A stretch of DNA of 33,156 nt, taken from NCBI GenBank assembly GCA_028280455.1, contig JANQLT010000013.1, positions 1 to 33,156 of the forward strand, given 5' to 3'. Made by a program: the position numbers and the translations under genes. The notes beneath the pieces were generated by a model that had not been told where the DNA came from, ran no database searches, and saw only the letters and a program-made list of their open reading frames with translations. Source of the stretch: Kiloniellales bacterium. GTDB taxonomy: Bacteria; Pseudomonadota; Alphaproteobacteria; Kiloniellales; JAKSDN01. Shown here one piece after another: positions 7,924 through 15,687 of this stretch. Each line of letters starts with the position of its first letter. Position 1 is the stretch's first letter.

Positions 7924-8880
7924 TCAGGTGGCGCCGGCCTGCACCTCGGCCCCCGGCACCTCCGGCTCGTCGTCGACCAGCTCCTCCGGGAAGCCCTCGG
8001 CCCTGAGGTCCAGCCCGCAGGACTCCTCCAGGCGCTTGACGATCATCGAGGACCAGGCCCGCGCGCCGTAGCGCGCCTGGCCGTCCTTGAAGATATCGAG
8101 CACCAGGGGCGAGACCTCGAGCGGCACCTCCAGGCGCCGGCCGAGGCTGTCGAACAGGCCCATGTCCTTGATCACCAGGTCCATGGTGAAGTTGATGTTG
8201 TAGCTGCCGTTGAGGATCACCTGGCTCTCGGTCTCGTGCACGAAGGAGTTGCCGGAGGAGATCTTGATCCCCTCGTAGGTCTTGGCGAGGTCGAGGCCGG
8301 ACTTCTTGGCCACGGTCAGGGCCTCGCCGAGGGCGACCAGGTGGACCGAGGCCAGGTAGTTGGTGATCACCTTGAGGGCGGAGGCCGCGCCGAGCGGCCC
8401 GACGTGGAGGATCCGCCGGCCCATGGCCTGCAGCGCCGGCAGGGCGCGCTCGAAGGCCGGCCGCGCGCCGCCGGCGAAGATCGCGATGTTGCCGGTCGCC
8501 GCGCGGTGGCAGCCGCCCGAGACCGGCGCCTCCAGCGCCGCCGCGCCCCGAGCCTCGACCGCCGCGGCCAGGCGCTTGACCTCGGCCTCGTCGGTCGTGC
8601 TCATCTCGATCCAGAGCTTGCCCTGATCGAGCCCGGCGAGGATGCCGTCCTCGGCCTCCATCACGGCCCGGCAGGCCGCCGGCGAGGGCAGGCAGGTGAT
8701 GACCAGGTCGACGGCCTCGGCCATGGCCTCGGGGCTCTCCGCCCAGTTCGCGCCGGCCTCCAGGAAGGGTGCCGCCGCCGCCTCGTCAAGATCGCGGACG
8801 GTCAGGTCGAAGCCGTTGCGCTGCAGGCTGCCCGCCAGCTTGCCCCCGACGTTGCCGAGGCCGATGAATCCGATCTTCAA
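7924..8880 (-). CDS. NAD(P)-dependent beta-hydroxyacid dehydrogenase family oxidoreductase
   Basis: This 318-residue protein belongs to the 3-hydroxyisobutyrate/tartronate-semialdehyde/6-phosphogluconate dehydrogenase superfamily. The N-terminus is a Rossmann motif (MKIGFIGLGNVGGKLAGSL). The substrate loop reads EAPVSGGCHRAATGN near residue 118. The catalytic lysine is about K170 in ALKVITNYL, with N174 four residues on. The C-terminal helical half contains KDMGLF. Translation starts at TTG 8880, preceded on the minus strand by GGGGAGGG, so the rare start is supported. The substrate cannot be told from sequence: 3-hydroxyisobutyrate, tartronate semialdehyde and succinate-semialdehyde-type reductases share these motifs. 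No valine-degradation or glycolate genes lie nearby. Confidence 0.88.
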   Translation of the reverse strand: MKIGFIGLGNVGGKLAGSLQRNGFDLTVRDLDEAAAAPFLEAGANWAESPEAMAEAVDLVITCLPSPAACRAVMEAEDGILAGLDQGKLWIEMSTTDEAEVKRLAAAVEARGAAALEAPVSGGCHRAATGNIAIFAGGARPAFERALPALQAMGRRILHVGPLGAASALKVITNYLASVHLVALGEALTVAKKSGLDLAKTYEGIKISSGNSFVHETESQVILNGSYNINFTMDLVIKDMGLFDSLGRRLEVPLEVSPLVLDIFKDGQARYGARAWSSMIVKRLEESCGLDLRAEGFPEELVDDEPEVPGAEVQAGAT

Positions 8881-9064
8881 GACACCCTCCCCTTCGCGCT
8901 CCTTAGCGGCCCAAACCCACGCTGCAAGGCCGCGATCTAGCGGCGAGCTTTACAACCGCCCGCTGCCGAAAAACAAGCGCGGCGATCCGCTCGGAGCCGA
9001 GAATCTTGAACCGGCCGCGCTCCTGCACTAGCTCAGAAGCTGCGATTGCACCGGAGCCATTCAA

Positions 9065-9073
9065 GAGGAGGAG
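9065..9073 (+). promoter_or_regulatory. Ribosome-binding site fixing the bcp start
   Basis: GAGGAGGAG ends 7 bases before ATG 9081. It decides against an in-frame ATG at 9006, which would add 25 residues lacking peroxiredoxin character. Confidence 0.8.
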
Positions 9074-9080
9074 CGAAGCC

Positions 9081-9542
9081 ATGCCCGACGTCGGCGACAA
9101 GGCCCCCAACTTCAAGATGCCGACGGACGGCGGCGGCGAGGTCAGCCTCAAGGGCCTGAAGGGCCGCAAGTTCGTGCTCTACTTCTACCCAAAGGACGAC
9201 ACGCCGGGCTGCACCAAGGAGGCCTGCGGCTTCCGCGACGCCCTGCCCGACTTCTCCGCGATCGACGCCGAGATCATCGGCGTCTCCAAGGACAGCGTCG
9301 CCAAGCACGACAAGTTCAAGGCCAAGTACGAGCTGCCCTTCGCCCTGGCCTCGGACGAGGACGGGTCGGTCTGCGAGGCCTACGGCACCTGGGTCGAAAA
9401 GTCGATGTACGGCCGCAAGTACATGGGCATCGACCGCGCCACCTTCCTGATCGACGAGAAGGGCGTGATCCGCGGCGCCTGGCGCAAGGTCAAGGTGCCC
9501 GGCCACGTCGAGGCCGTGCTCGAGGCGGCGCAGGAGCTCTAG
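9081..9542 (+). CDS. bcp: Thioredoxin-dependent thiol peroxidase (Bcp/PrxQ peroxiredoxin)
   Basis: Bcp reduces hydrogen peroxide and organic or lipid hydroperoxides, using thioredoxin for recycling. The 153-residue protein has the peroxidatic cysteine in DDTPGCTKEACGFRD at C44. The resolving cysteine is C49, the CxxxxC spacing of atypical two-cysteine PrxQ enzymes. FYPKDDTPGCT and the C-terminal FLIDEKGVIRGAWRKVK are typical. The start at 9081 is set by a strong ribosome-binding site. The last 20 codons plus 25 bp beyond the stop are duplicated at 11250-11304, with a decayed piece of the gene in front. This gene therefore marks the left boundary of the inserted DUF4041 gene and is itself intact. 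Confidence 0.97.
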   Translation: MPDVGDKAPNFKMPTDGGGEVSLKGLKGRKFVLYFYPKDDTPGCTKEACGFRDALPDFSAIDAEIIGVSKDSVAKHDKFKAKYELPFALASDEDGSVCEAYGTWVEKSMYGRKYMGIDRATFLIDEKGVIRGAWRKVKVPGHVEAVLEAAQEL

Positions 9543-9567
9543 GCACCGCTCCGGAGCGTCGCCAGCG
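9513..9567. repeat. Left flanking direct repeat of the DUF4041 insertion
   Basis: This 55-bp segment covers the last bcp codons, the TAG stop and 25 bp beyond. It aligns without gaps to 11250-11304 in the same orientation with 46 of 55 identical by my count. It includes a perfect 12-bp palindrome CGCTCCGGAGCG at 9547-9558, which is imperfect in the right copy. It delimits the left edge of the insertion. Confidence 0.8.
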
Positions 9568-9623
9568 CCAGCTCGCGACAATAAGGCAGGAGCATCGTCG
9601 AGACGAAGATTGGATCGTCGATG

Positions 9624-11048
9624 CTATAGCTCGTCGGGAAATGCAGTCTCGGCCGCCTTGTCTTTCTCGATATCCTGCTGATTTCGTAGAGCAAGCGTCT
9701 CGCGATACTCCTGCGCCTCGCGGTCCCGAAAGAAGTTGGCGTCTGGCGCAAGACGGCTAACGGCTTGCTCTATCTCGTCGAGCCCGACTCGGAAGAACTC
9801 CTTTCTCGGGTTGGCAGCATTCACGCGACGGGAATCGAACTCGTTGTGCAGCGCGCTTTCGAGTGCCGGCGCGTCTTCGCTGTAGATGAGGGCGTGGGTA
9901 TCGAAGAGGAACGGCACGCTCGCATCGCCCAGTTCACGGACTCTGTCGTCCGGATCCAACCGGCGCGTCAGTCCGATCTTGATGATATCCTCGCCGAACG
10001 ACCCCAGATTGGAGATAACGTAGACGTGGCCAGCACGTGTCCGCTCAGCCATTGACTTAGCCTTTTCAACACGTTCGTGTGCTTCGGCCAGGTCGCGCTC
10101 AAGCGCCTCGATCTTCTCTCGAAAGGCCTCGAGCTTCTCCCCTGACGCGGCTTCAGCTTCCGCACGGGCTTTGGCGAGCAGTTTCTCGTAGCGCGTTTCT
10201 TCCCGCTCTGCGTTTTCAGCATCGCGCGTTAGGCGTTCTTCCTCGCGAGCGAGCCTCGCTGCCTCTCTTCGCTCGTCCTTCTCGACTTTGATCTTCTCTC
10301 GCATCTCGTGAGTGAGCTGCAGCTCTTCGAGCTTCAAGGAAACATAGGATCGACTGATCTCAATTTGATGTGAGGCGTTGAACTTGTTGATTTGCTCCCT
10401 CGCCCGCTCGATCCTCTTTTCCATTGCGTTCACGTTGTTCCAGCGGACATTGGCGACGGCGGCCTCGCATTCGTTGTTGAACGCACGCAATGTGAGCCGC
10501 ACCTGGCGGTTGATCATCGTCTGTCCTTTGGATCTGCTTCCATCGACTGTCCAGTCAACGTTCGCGGGCACGGCCGTCTTGGCTGAGATCATCGCCTTCT
10601 GCCGACTTCGAACCTTCTTGATTTGATGCTTGTAGGCTTCGCTGTCGGTGAAGTCGAAGTGGGGCTCGTAGACACCGAGCTCCGCGAATGCGATCCGCTC
10701 ATCGAATATGGCGAGCTCTTGCAAAAGGCGGTCGTAGGTCTCCCGCTTGGTCTTGTAGTTGGCGCGAAGTTTCTCCGTCATTTCGAGGAGTTCCGTAGCA
10801 TCACGCTTGATTCTGGCGGCTTCGGCTTCTGCATCCGTTACAGGGCTGAAGCGTGCCTCAAGGCGATCCAGCGCCCTCCGAGTGCTACGAACGCGAAGCC
10901 ACATGGAAGCGCTGACTACGAGGAGCAAGGCGAATGCAGCACAAACTGCGAGTAATACAGGAACGGGCGTGCCTTCAAAAAAGGTAGCCATTTCAGTGGT
11001 GAACAGCTCCAAATAGTGTTGAATGGTTATTTGATGGTCTGAACTCAA
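9624..11048 (-). CDS. Membrane-anchored DUF4041/T5orf172 (GIY-YIG-like) nuclease, SNIPE-like candidate anti-phage protein
   Basis: This 474-residue protein has one transmembrane helix at about 29-51. A DUF4041-type region follows (about 85-250, with AELGVYEPHFDF, WTVDGSRSKGQ and LRAFNNECEAAV), then a charged coiled coil (about 245-335). The C-terminus is a T5orf172/Mug113-type GIY-YIG-like domain at 338-420: HVYVISN (341-347), IIKIG (355-359), R369, E397 in ALESALHNEF, and KEFF (416-419). All expected catalytic positions appear present. This order matches the anti-phage protein described as SNIPE, a membrane-bound nuclease that cuts phage DNA during injection. The TTG start at 11048 has GGAG 8 bases upstream; ATG 10991 is an alternative but would leave few residues before the membrane helix. 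G+C is clearly lower than in neighbours, and the gene sits between duplicated bcp 3' ends, both signs of transfer. Domain calls are fairly sure; the defence role is inferred. Confidence 0.85.
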   Translation of the reverse strand: MSSDHQITIQHYLELFTTEMATFFEGTPVPVLLAVCAAFALLLVVSASMWLRVRSTRRALDRLEARFSPVTDAEAEAARIKRDATELLEMTEKLRANYKTKRETYDRLLQELAIFDERIAFAELGVYEPHFDFTDSEAYKHQIKKVRSRQKAMISAKTAVPANVDWTVDGSRSKGQTMINRQVRLTLRAFNNECEAAVANVRWNNVNAMEKRIERAREQINKFNASHQIEISRSYVSLKLEELQLTHEMREKIKVEKDERREAARLAREEERLTRDAENAEREETRYEKLLAKARAEAEAASGEKLEAFREKIEALERDLAEAHERVEKAKSMAERTRAGHVYVISNLGSFGEDIIKIGLTRRLDPDDRVRELGDASVPFLFDTHALIYSEDAPALESALHNEFDSRRVNAANPRKEFFRVGLDEIEQAVSRLAPDANFFRDREAQEYRETLALRNQQDIEKDKAAETAFPDEL

Positions 11049-11216
11049 TTCACCTACTCCGTGTCAAACGGACCGCCTCGACTTACCTGAAGCGATGCCA
11101 TGCATGAATGGCTGTAATATTCAACGTGCAGAATCGCACAGCCGTCAAGGCGCTGTGGCCCCGCTAGCGTGCAGGCCGACGCCAATCCAGATAGAAGCCC
11201 GACAAGGATCGCCGAT
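11049..11216 (-). other. Leader and probable promoter region of the DUF4041 gene
   Basis: This 168-bp AT-richer stretch lies between the DUF4041 start and the bcp remnant. On the minus strand a TTGACG hexamer followed about 20 bases later by AATATT-like sequence could be a weak promoter, but spacing and match are poor. GGAG just before the TTG start is the likely ribosome-binding site. No integrase, second gene or toxin-antitoxin module fits here. Confidence 0.4.
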
Positions 11217-11279
11217 TTGACCGGGTGGCCGTCCTGATCGAAGAGAAGGGCCGTGCTCGAAGCTGCGCAGGGGCTTTAG
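11217..11279 (+). pseudogene. Decayed 3' remnant of a second bcp
   Basis: Bases 11217-11250 align with 9430-9463 of bcp (27 of 34 identical by my count, including TCCTGATCGA and GAGAAGGG). The match then jumps across about 49 missing bases to bcp codons ending in TAG at 11279. The deletion is not a multiple of three, so the fragment is frameshifted; the tail would read AVLEAAQGL and stop. It is a partial relic of bcp on the far side of the DUF4041 gene. Its stop overlaps the SulP stop, which suggests bcp and the SulP gene once converged directly. Confidence 0.75.
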
Positions 11280-11304
11280 GCGCCGGTCCGGAGCGTCGCT
11301 GACG
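11250..11304. repeat. Right flanking direct repeat of the DUF4041 insertion
   Basis: Right-hand copy of 9513-9567, about 84% identical without gaps. It contains the relic bcp stop and, on the other strand, the last codons of the SulP gene. The left copy read on the minus strand gives ATLRSGA-stop against SulP ATLRTGA-stop, so both copies keep the overlapping-stop arrangement. Confidence 0.8.
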
Positions 11305-13048
11305 ACTGCGGCGGACGGCTGCCGATGTCCGCCCGCAAGGTCGCGACGGGATCGAGCACGCGCATGGCGTCGTGCTGGCTGAGGAAGACCTGGCCGCTCA
11401 GGTGCGCCAGGAAGTCGACGCGCTCCAGGCGGTCCATCACCGGCCCCTTGATCTCGGAGAGGTGGAAGCGGACGCCGCCGGCGGCCAGGCGCTGGTTGAT
11501 CGCCTCCAGGCTCTCCAGGGCGCTGGCGTCGATGGCGTTCACCGCCGGGCACATGAGCACGAGGTCGGTGACCCTGGGGTGCTCGGCGATCAGCGTGTAG
11601 ACCCGATCCTCCAGGCTGCGGGCGTTGGCGAAGTAGAGGCTCTCGTCGACCCGCAGGCTGAGCACGTGGGCGCTGGTGACGACCTCGTGGCGCAGCACGT
11701 TGCGGAAGTGCTGGGTCGCCGGCACCTGGCCGACCACCGCCATATGCGGCCGGGCCGAGCGCCAGAGGAACAGGGCGACCGACAGGGCGACGCCGGTGAC
11801 GATGCCGGCCTCGACGCCGACGGCCAGGACCATGACGATGGTCGCGGCCATGGCGGCGAAGTCGGTCTTGGCATAGCGCCAGGTGCGGCGCAGCGCCCCG
11901 AGGTCGACCAGCGACAGCACGGCGACGATGATGGTCGCGGCCAAGGTCGCCTTCGGCAGGGCGTGGAACAGCGGCGTCAGGAAGAGCGCTGTCAGGCCGA
12001 TGCCGACGGCGGTCAGGACGCCGGCCATCGGCGTCCGGGCACCGGCGTCGAAGTTGACCACGGAGCGGGCGAAGCCGCCGGTCACCGGATAGCCGCCGCT
12101 GACCCCGGCGGCGAGGTTGGCCGCGCCGAGGCCGAGCAGCTCGCGGTTCGGGTCGATCCGCTCGCGCCGCTTGGCGGCCAGCGTCTGCGCCACGGAGACC
12201 GATTCCACGAAGCCGACGACGCTGATCAGCAGGGCCGAGGGCAGCAGCGCGGCCCAAAGCTCGCCATCGAAAGGCGGCAGGGCGATCGGCGGCAGGCCCT
12301 GCGGAATGGCGCCGACGACCGACACCCCCGCCGAGGCGAGATCGAAAGCAGCGACGACGAGGGTCGTGACGGCGACGGCCATGACCGGCCCCGCCTTGGC
12401 CAGAGCGTCGGCCGTGCGCGGCCCGCAACCCAGCCTTGTCAGCCAGGCCTTGAAGGCGTGCCGGACCCAGAACAGAAAGCCGAGGGCGCCGAGCCCGATG
12501 GCCAGGGTGATCGGGTTCGTCTCCGGCGCGGCGGCGACGAGCGCGGCCAGGATCTCCGGCAGGGCATGACCGCCCGCCTCGACGCCGAGCAGGTGCTTGA
12601 GCTGGCTGATGGCGATCAGCAGGCCGGAGGCGGTGATGAAGCCGGAGATCACCGGATGGCTCAGCAGGTTCGCCAGGAAGCCGAGGCGCAGCAGGCCCAT
12701 CGCCAAGAGCAGGCCGCCGGACAGCAGGGCCAGGGCCAAGGCGGCGCCCAGGTACTCCGGTGAGCCGACGCTGGCGAGCTTGCCGACCGCCGCCGCGGTC
12801 ATCAGCGAGACCACCGCCACCGGGCCGACGGCCAAGGCGTTGCTGGAGCCGAAGAGCGCGTAGCCCAGGAGCGGCAGCATGCTGGCGTAGAGCCCGACCT
12901 GCGGCGGCAGACCGGCCAGCAAGGCGTAGGCCAGGCTCTGCGGGATCAGCATGATCGTCACGATCAGCGCCGCCAGGCCGTCGCTGCGCAGCGATTCCCG
13001 GTCGTAGCGCCGCATCCAGGCGACGCCGGGCAGCAGGCGCTCGATCAT
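11276..13048 (-). CDS. SulP-family anion transporter with STAS domain
   Basis: This 590-residue inner-membrane protein is of the SulP/SLC26 type. About 10-12 hydrophobic segments fill residues 20-430, starting with the family motif GLAALIVTIMLIPQSLAYAL and followed by GLPPQVGLYASMLPLLGYA. A cytoplasmic STAS domain covers roughly 452-560 (VLSLRVDESLYFANARSLED, then CPAVNAIDASALESLEAIN). SulP proteins move sulfate, bicarbonate, chloride or related anions. As the last gene of a sulfide-oxidation operon, 28 bp after the phosphatase-SQR gene, it may handle the sulfite or sulfate produced; this is inference. The ATG at 13048 lacks a clear Shine-Dalgarno sequence. Its final codons lie in the right direct repeat of the DUF4041 insertion, so the C-terminal tail may have been altered by that event. 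Confidence 0.93.
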   Translation of the reverse strand: MIERLLPGVAWMRRYDRESLRSDGLAALIVTIMLIPQSLAYALLAGLPPQVGLYASMLPLLGYALFGSSNALAVGPVAVVSLMTAAAVGKLASVGSPEYLGAALALALLSGGLLLAMGLLRLGFLANLLSHPVISGFITASGLLIAISQLKHLLGVEAGGHALPEILAALVAAAPETNPITLAIGLGALGFLFWVRHAFKAWLTRLGCGPRTADALAKAGPVMAVAVTTLVVAAFDLASAGVSVVGAIPQGLPPIALPPFDGELWAALLPSALLISVVGFVESVSVAQTLAAKRRERIDPNRELLGLGAANLAAGVSGGYPVTGGFARSVVNFDAGARTPMAGVLTAVGIGLTALFLTPLFHALPKATLAATIIVAVLSLVDLGALRRTWRYAKTDFAAMAATIVMVLAVGVEAGIVTGVALSVALFLWRSARPHMAVVGQVPATQHFRNVLRHEVVTSAHVLSLRVDESLYFANARSLEDRVYTLIAEHPRVTDLVLMCPAVNAIDASALESLEAINQRLAAGGVRFHLSEIKGPVMDRLERVDFLAHLSGQVFLSQHDAMRVLDPVATLRADIGSRPPQSSATLRTGA

Positions 13049-13076
13049 GGCCGGCCGCCGGAATCGCGGGTACGGC

Positions 13077-14759
13077 TCAATTGATGATCTCGGCCTTCAC
13101 CGGATGCGGCTTGACCAGCCACTCGCGGCCTTTGAGCATGGTACCCCAATAGACCGGCGGCAGGATCTTCTCCTTGAGGAGCCACGCCAGCTTGCTCGGC
13201 TTCTTGCCGTCGACCAGCCAGCTCGGGAAGCTCGGCAAGAGCTTGCCGCCGTAGCCGAACTCGGCCAGGACGATCTTGCCGCGCTCGACGGTCAGCGGGC
13301 AGGAGCCGTAGCCGTCGTAGTGCGACACGCCCCGGCCGCGCCCCATGTCGTCCATCAGGTTCTGGGCGACGATCGGCGCCTGCTTGCGCGCCGCCGCGGC
13401 CGTCTTGGCATTGGGTGCGTTCATCACGTCGCCGAGCGCCCAGACGTTGTCGAAGCTCTTGTGGCGCAAGGTGTTCTGGTCGACGTCGACCCAGCCGGCC
13501 TGGTCGGCCAGGGGGCTCACCCGGATGAAGTCGGGGGCGGTCTGGGGCGGACAGACGTGGATCATGTCGAACGGACGCTCGACGGTCTCGCCGCCATCGT
13601 CCTCGCCTTGCTTCCGGAACCAGGCCGTCTTCTTCGGCCCGTCGACGGCGACCAGGTTGTGGTTGAACTGCAGCGCCGCCCCGTAGAGCTCGATGTACGC
13701 CATCAGGGCCGGCACGTAGTCCTTGACGCCGAACAGCACGCCGCCGGCGTTGTAGAAGGCGATGTCGATGTCGCCGAGCGTGCCGCTGCGCCGCCAGTGA
13801 TCGGCCGAGAGGTAGAGCGCCTTCTGCGGCGCGCCGGCGCACTTGATCGGCATCGGCGGCTGGGTGAAGAGCGCGCTGCCGGACTTGAGCTCCTGGACCA
13901 GCTTCCAGGTGTAGGGCGCCAGGTCGAAGCGGTAGTTCGAGGTGACGCCGTTCTTGCCGAGCGTGTCGACCAGCCCCTCGACCTTGTGCCAGTCGAGCTT
14001 GAGACCGGGGCAGACCACCAGGCGCTGGTACTGGATCGCCCGGCAGCCCTCGAGCAGCACGACGTTGCGCTCCGGCTCGAAGGCGGCCACCGCGGCCTTG
14101 ATCCAGTGGACCTTCTCCGGCAGCACCGAGGAAAGCGTGCGCACGGTGTCGTCGGCCTCGAACACGCCGCCGCCGACCAGGGTCCAGCCCGGCTGGTAGT
14201 AGTGGATGTCGGCCGGGTCGATGACCGCGATGTCCAGCGACGGGTCGCGCGACAGCAGCGAGGAGGCGACGGCGATACCGGCAGAGCCGGCGCCGACCAC
14301 GACGACCTCGAAGTGGCCGTCGATCTCCTCGCTCGGCGTCTTGCCCTGGTTGGCGATGCGGCGCACGACCGCCGACATGTCGTAGCCCGCGCCCTTCGCC
14401 GCCGAGAGGATCTGGGTCAGCGGCAAGCGGCCCGCGCGGCTCAGCGACCAGAGCGTCACCGAGCGCGTGCCGGTGCGGCAGAAGGCAAAGGCCGGTTTGC
14501 GCACGCCGTCGAGGAGCACGCCGAAGCCGACGGCATCCTCGTCGCTCACCTTGCCGCTATCGACCGGCAGGTAGTGGGTTTCGAGGCCGGCCTCGCGCGC
14601 GGCTTCCTCGATCTCGTGGAACAGCGGCTGATCGTTGCCCTCGCCGTCCGGGCGGTTGCAGATGATCGTCTTGAAGCCGGCAGCGGCGAGCGCCGGCAGG
14701 TCGCCCGGCGCGATCTGCCCCGAGACGCTGATCTCGTCGTCGATTTTCTTGATGTCCAT
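13077..14759 (-). CDS. Fused DUF442 phosphatase-like domain and sulfide:quinone oxidoreductase
   Basis: A 560-residue two-part protein. Residues 1-115 form a DUF442/TIGR01244 tyrosine-phosphatase-like domain with FCRTGTRS (C94 to R99), seen elsewhere fused to or beside persulfide dioxygenases. Residues 150-560 form an FAD-dependent oxidoreductase of the type II sulfide:quinone oxidoreductase group. It has the dinucleotide motif VVVGAGSAGIAVASSLL (153-169), VVCPGLKL with C250, MPIKCAGAPQKALYL with C307, VWALGDVMNAPNAKT near the flavin, and YDGYGSCPL with C487. C250 and C487 correspond to the redox pair of mitochondrial-type SQR. It should oxidise sulfide to a persulfide on an acceptor and pass electrons to quinone at the membrane. 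A strong GGGGAGGAAAGG precedes ATG 14759, 19 bp after the metallohydrolase gene. The fusion is a known arrangement; the phosphatase-like domain's role is unclear. Confidence 0.92.
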   Translation of the reverse strand: MDIKKIDDEISVSGQIAPGDLPALAAAGFKTIICNRPDGEGNDQPLFHEIEEAAREAGLETHYLPVDSGKVSDEDAVGFGVLLDGVRKPAFAFCRTGTRSVTLWSLSRAGRLPLTQILSAAKGAGYDMSAVVRRIANQGKTPSEEIDGHFEVVVVGAGSAGIAVASSLLSRDPSLDIAVIDPADIHYYQPGWTLVGGGVFEADDTVRTLSSVLPEKVHWIKAAVAAFEPERNVVLLEGCRAIQYQRLVVCPGLKLDWHKVEGLVDTLGKNGVTSNYRFDLAPYTWKLVQELKSGSALFTQPPMPIKCAGAPQKALYLSADHWRRSGTLGDIDIAFYNAGGVLFGVKDYVPALMAYIELYGAALQFNHNLVAVDGPKKTAWFRKQGEDDGGETVERPFDMIHVCPPQTAPDFIRVSPLADQAGWVDVDQNTLRHKSFDNVWALGDVMNAPNAKTAAAARKQAPIVAQNLMDDMGRGRGVSHYDGYGSCPLTVERGKIVLAEFGYGGKLLPSFPSWLVDGKKPSKLAWLLKEKILPPVYWGTMLKGREWLVKPHPVKAEIIN

Positions 14760-14778
14760 CTGGCCTTTCCTCCCCCGC

Positions 14779-15687
14779 TCAGAGCACGTCGAGGGGGATC
14801 TTCAGGTAGCTGACGCCGTTGTCCTCCGGCGGCGGCTTGCGGCCGGCCCGCATGTTGACCTGCACCGAGGGCAGGATCAGGACCGGCATGTCGAGCTCCT
14901 TGTCCCGCCGGCTGCGCATGGCCACGAAGGTGTCCTCCTCGATGCCGTCGTGGACGTGCTTGTTCTTCTTGCGCTGCGCGTCGACCGTGGTCTCCCAGAC
15001 GAAGACGTCGCGGCCCGGCGCCTTGTAGTCGTGGCAGAGGAACAGCCGTGTCTCCGGCGGCAGGTTCAGGATCTTCTCGATCGAGCGGTAGAGCTGACGG
15101 GCATCGCCACCGGGGAAGTCGCAGCGCGCGGTGCCGAAGTCCGGCATGAAGAGCGTGTCCCCGACGAAGGCGGCGTCGCCGATCAGGTAGGTCGAGCAGG
15201 CCGGCGTGTGACCGGGCGTGGCCATGACCCGCGCCTGCAGCTCGCCGATGGCGAAGGTCTCGCCGTCCTTGAGCAGGCGGTCGAACTGGCCGCCGTCGGT
15301 GGCGAAGCTCGCCTCGGCGTTGAAGACCGTCTTGAAGGTCTTCTGCACCGTGCTGACCTGCTCGCCGATGGCGATCCGGCCGCCGAGCCTCTCCTGCAGG
15401 TAGGGTGCCGCGGTCAGATGATCGGCGTGGACATGGGTCTCGAGCAGCCAGTCGATCGTCAGGCCTTCGGCCTCGACGAAGGCGATCAGGGCACTGGCCG
15501 AGTCCGCGCTCGTGCGCCCGGACTTGGGATCGTAGTCGAGCACGGAATCGACGATGGCGGCGTGCTTGCTCGCCGGGTCGATCACGACATGGGTCGCCGT
15601 GTAGGTCGCCTCGTCGAAGAAGCTCTTCACTTGGGGCTTGGCCGCCGCGCCGGCGGCCGACCCGGTCTCGTCGGCGGCAAGGGTCAT
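14779..15687 (-). CDS. Metallo-beta-lactamase-fold persulfide dioxygenase-like enzyme
   Basis: The 302-residue protein is of the ETHE1/Blh type. Metal ligands are visible: HVHADH (85-90), H160 in ATPGHTPACS, D177 in FVGDTLFMPDFGTARCDFPGG, and H219 in LFLCHDY. The motif after D177 is typical of the bacterial persulfide dioxygenases found in sulfide-responsive operons. These use iron and O2 to turn glutathione persulfide into sulfite and glutathione. ATG 15687 overlaps the upstream DUF2892 stop in ATGA, so the two are translationally coupled. It is followed 19 bp later by the phosphatase-SQR gene, whose persulfide product would be its substrate. The glutathione specificity is inferred from the family. 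Confidence 0.9.
   Translation of the reverse strand: MTLAADETGSAAGAAAKPQVKSFFDEATYTATHVVIDPASKHAAIVDSVLDYDPKSGRTSADSASALIAFVEAEGLTIDWLLETHVHADHLTAAPYLQERLGGRIAIGEQVSTVQKTFKTVFNAEASFATDGGQFDRLLKDGETFAIGELQARVMATPGHTPACSTYLIGDAAFVGDTLFMPDFGTARCDFPGGDARQLYRSIEKILNLPPETRLFLCHDYKAPGRDVFVWETTVDAQRKKNKHVHDGIEEDTFVAMRSRRDKELDMPVLILPSVQVNMRAGRKPPPEDNGVSYLKIPLDVL

Noticed and set aside
9539..9751. 70-codon minus-strand frame whose tail reads ATLRSGA like the SulP C-terminus
   Set aside because: The similarity is only the duplicated 55-bp repeat; most of the frame overlaps the 3' end of the DUF4041 gene in another phase.
9765..10626. Several short plus-strand frames opposite the DUF4041 gene
   Set aside because: No start signals and no recognisable features; the minus-strand protein is continuous with clear domains.
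9568..11216. Search for an integrase, transposase or second defence gene in the insertion
   Set aside because: No other credible frame or transposon end was found; only the DUF4041 gene and leader sequence are present.
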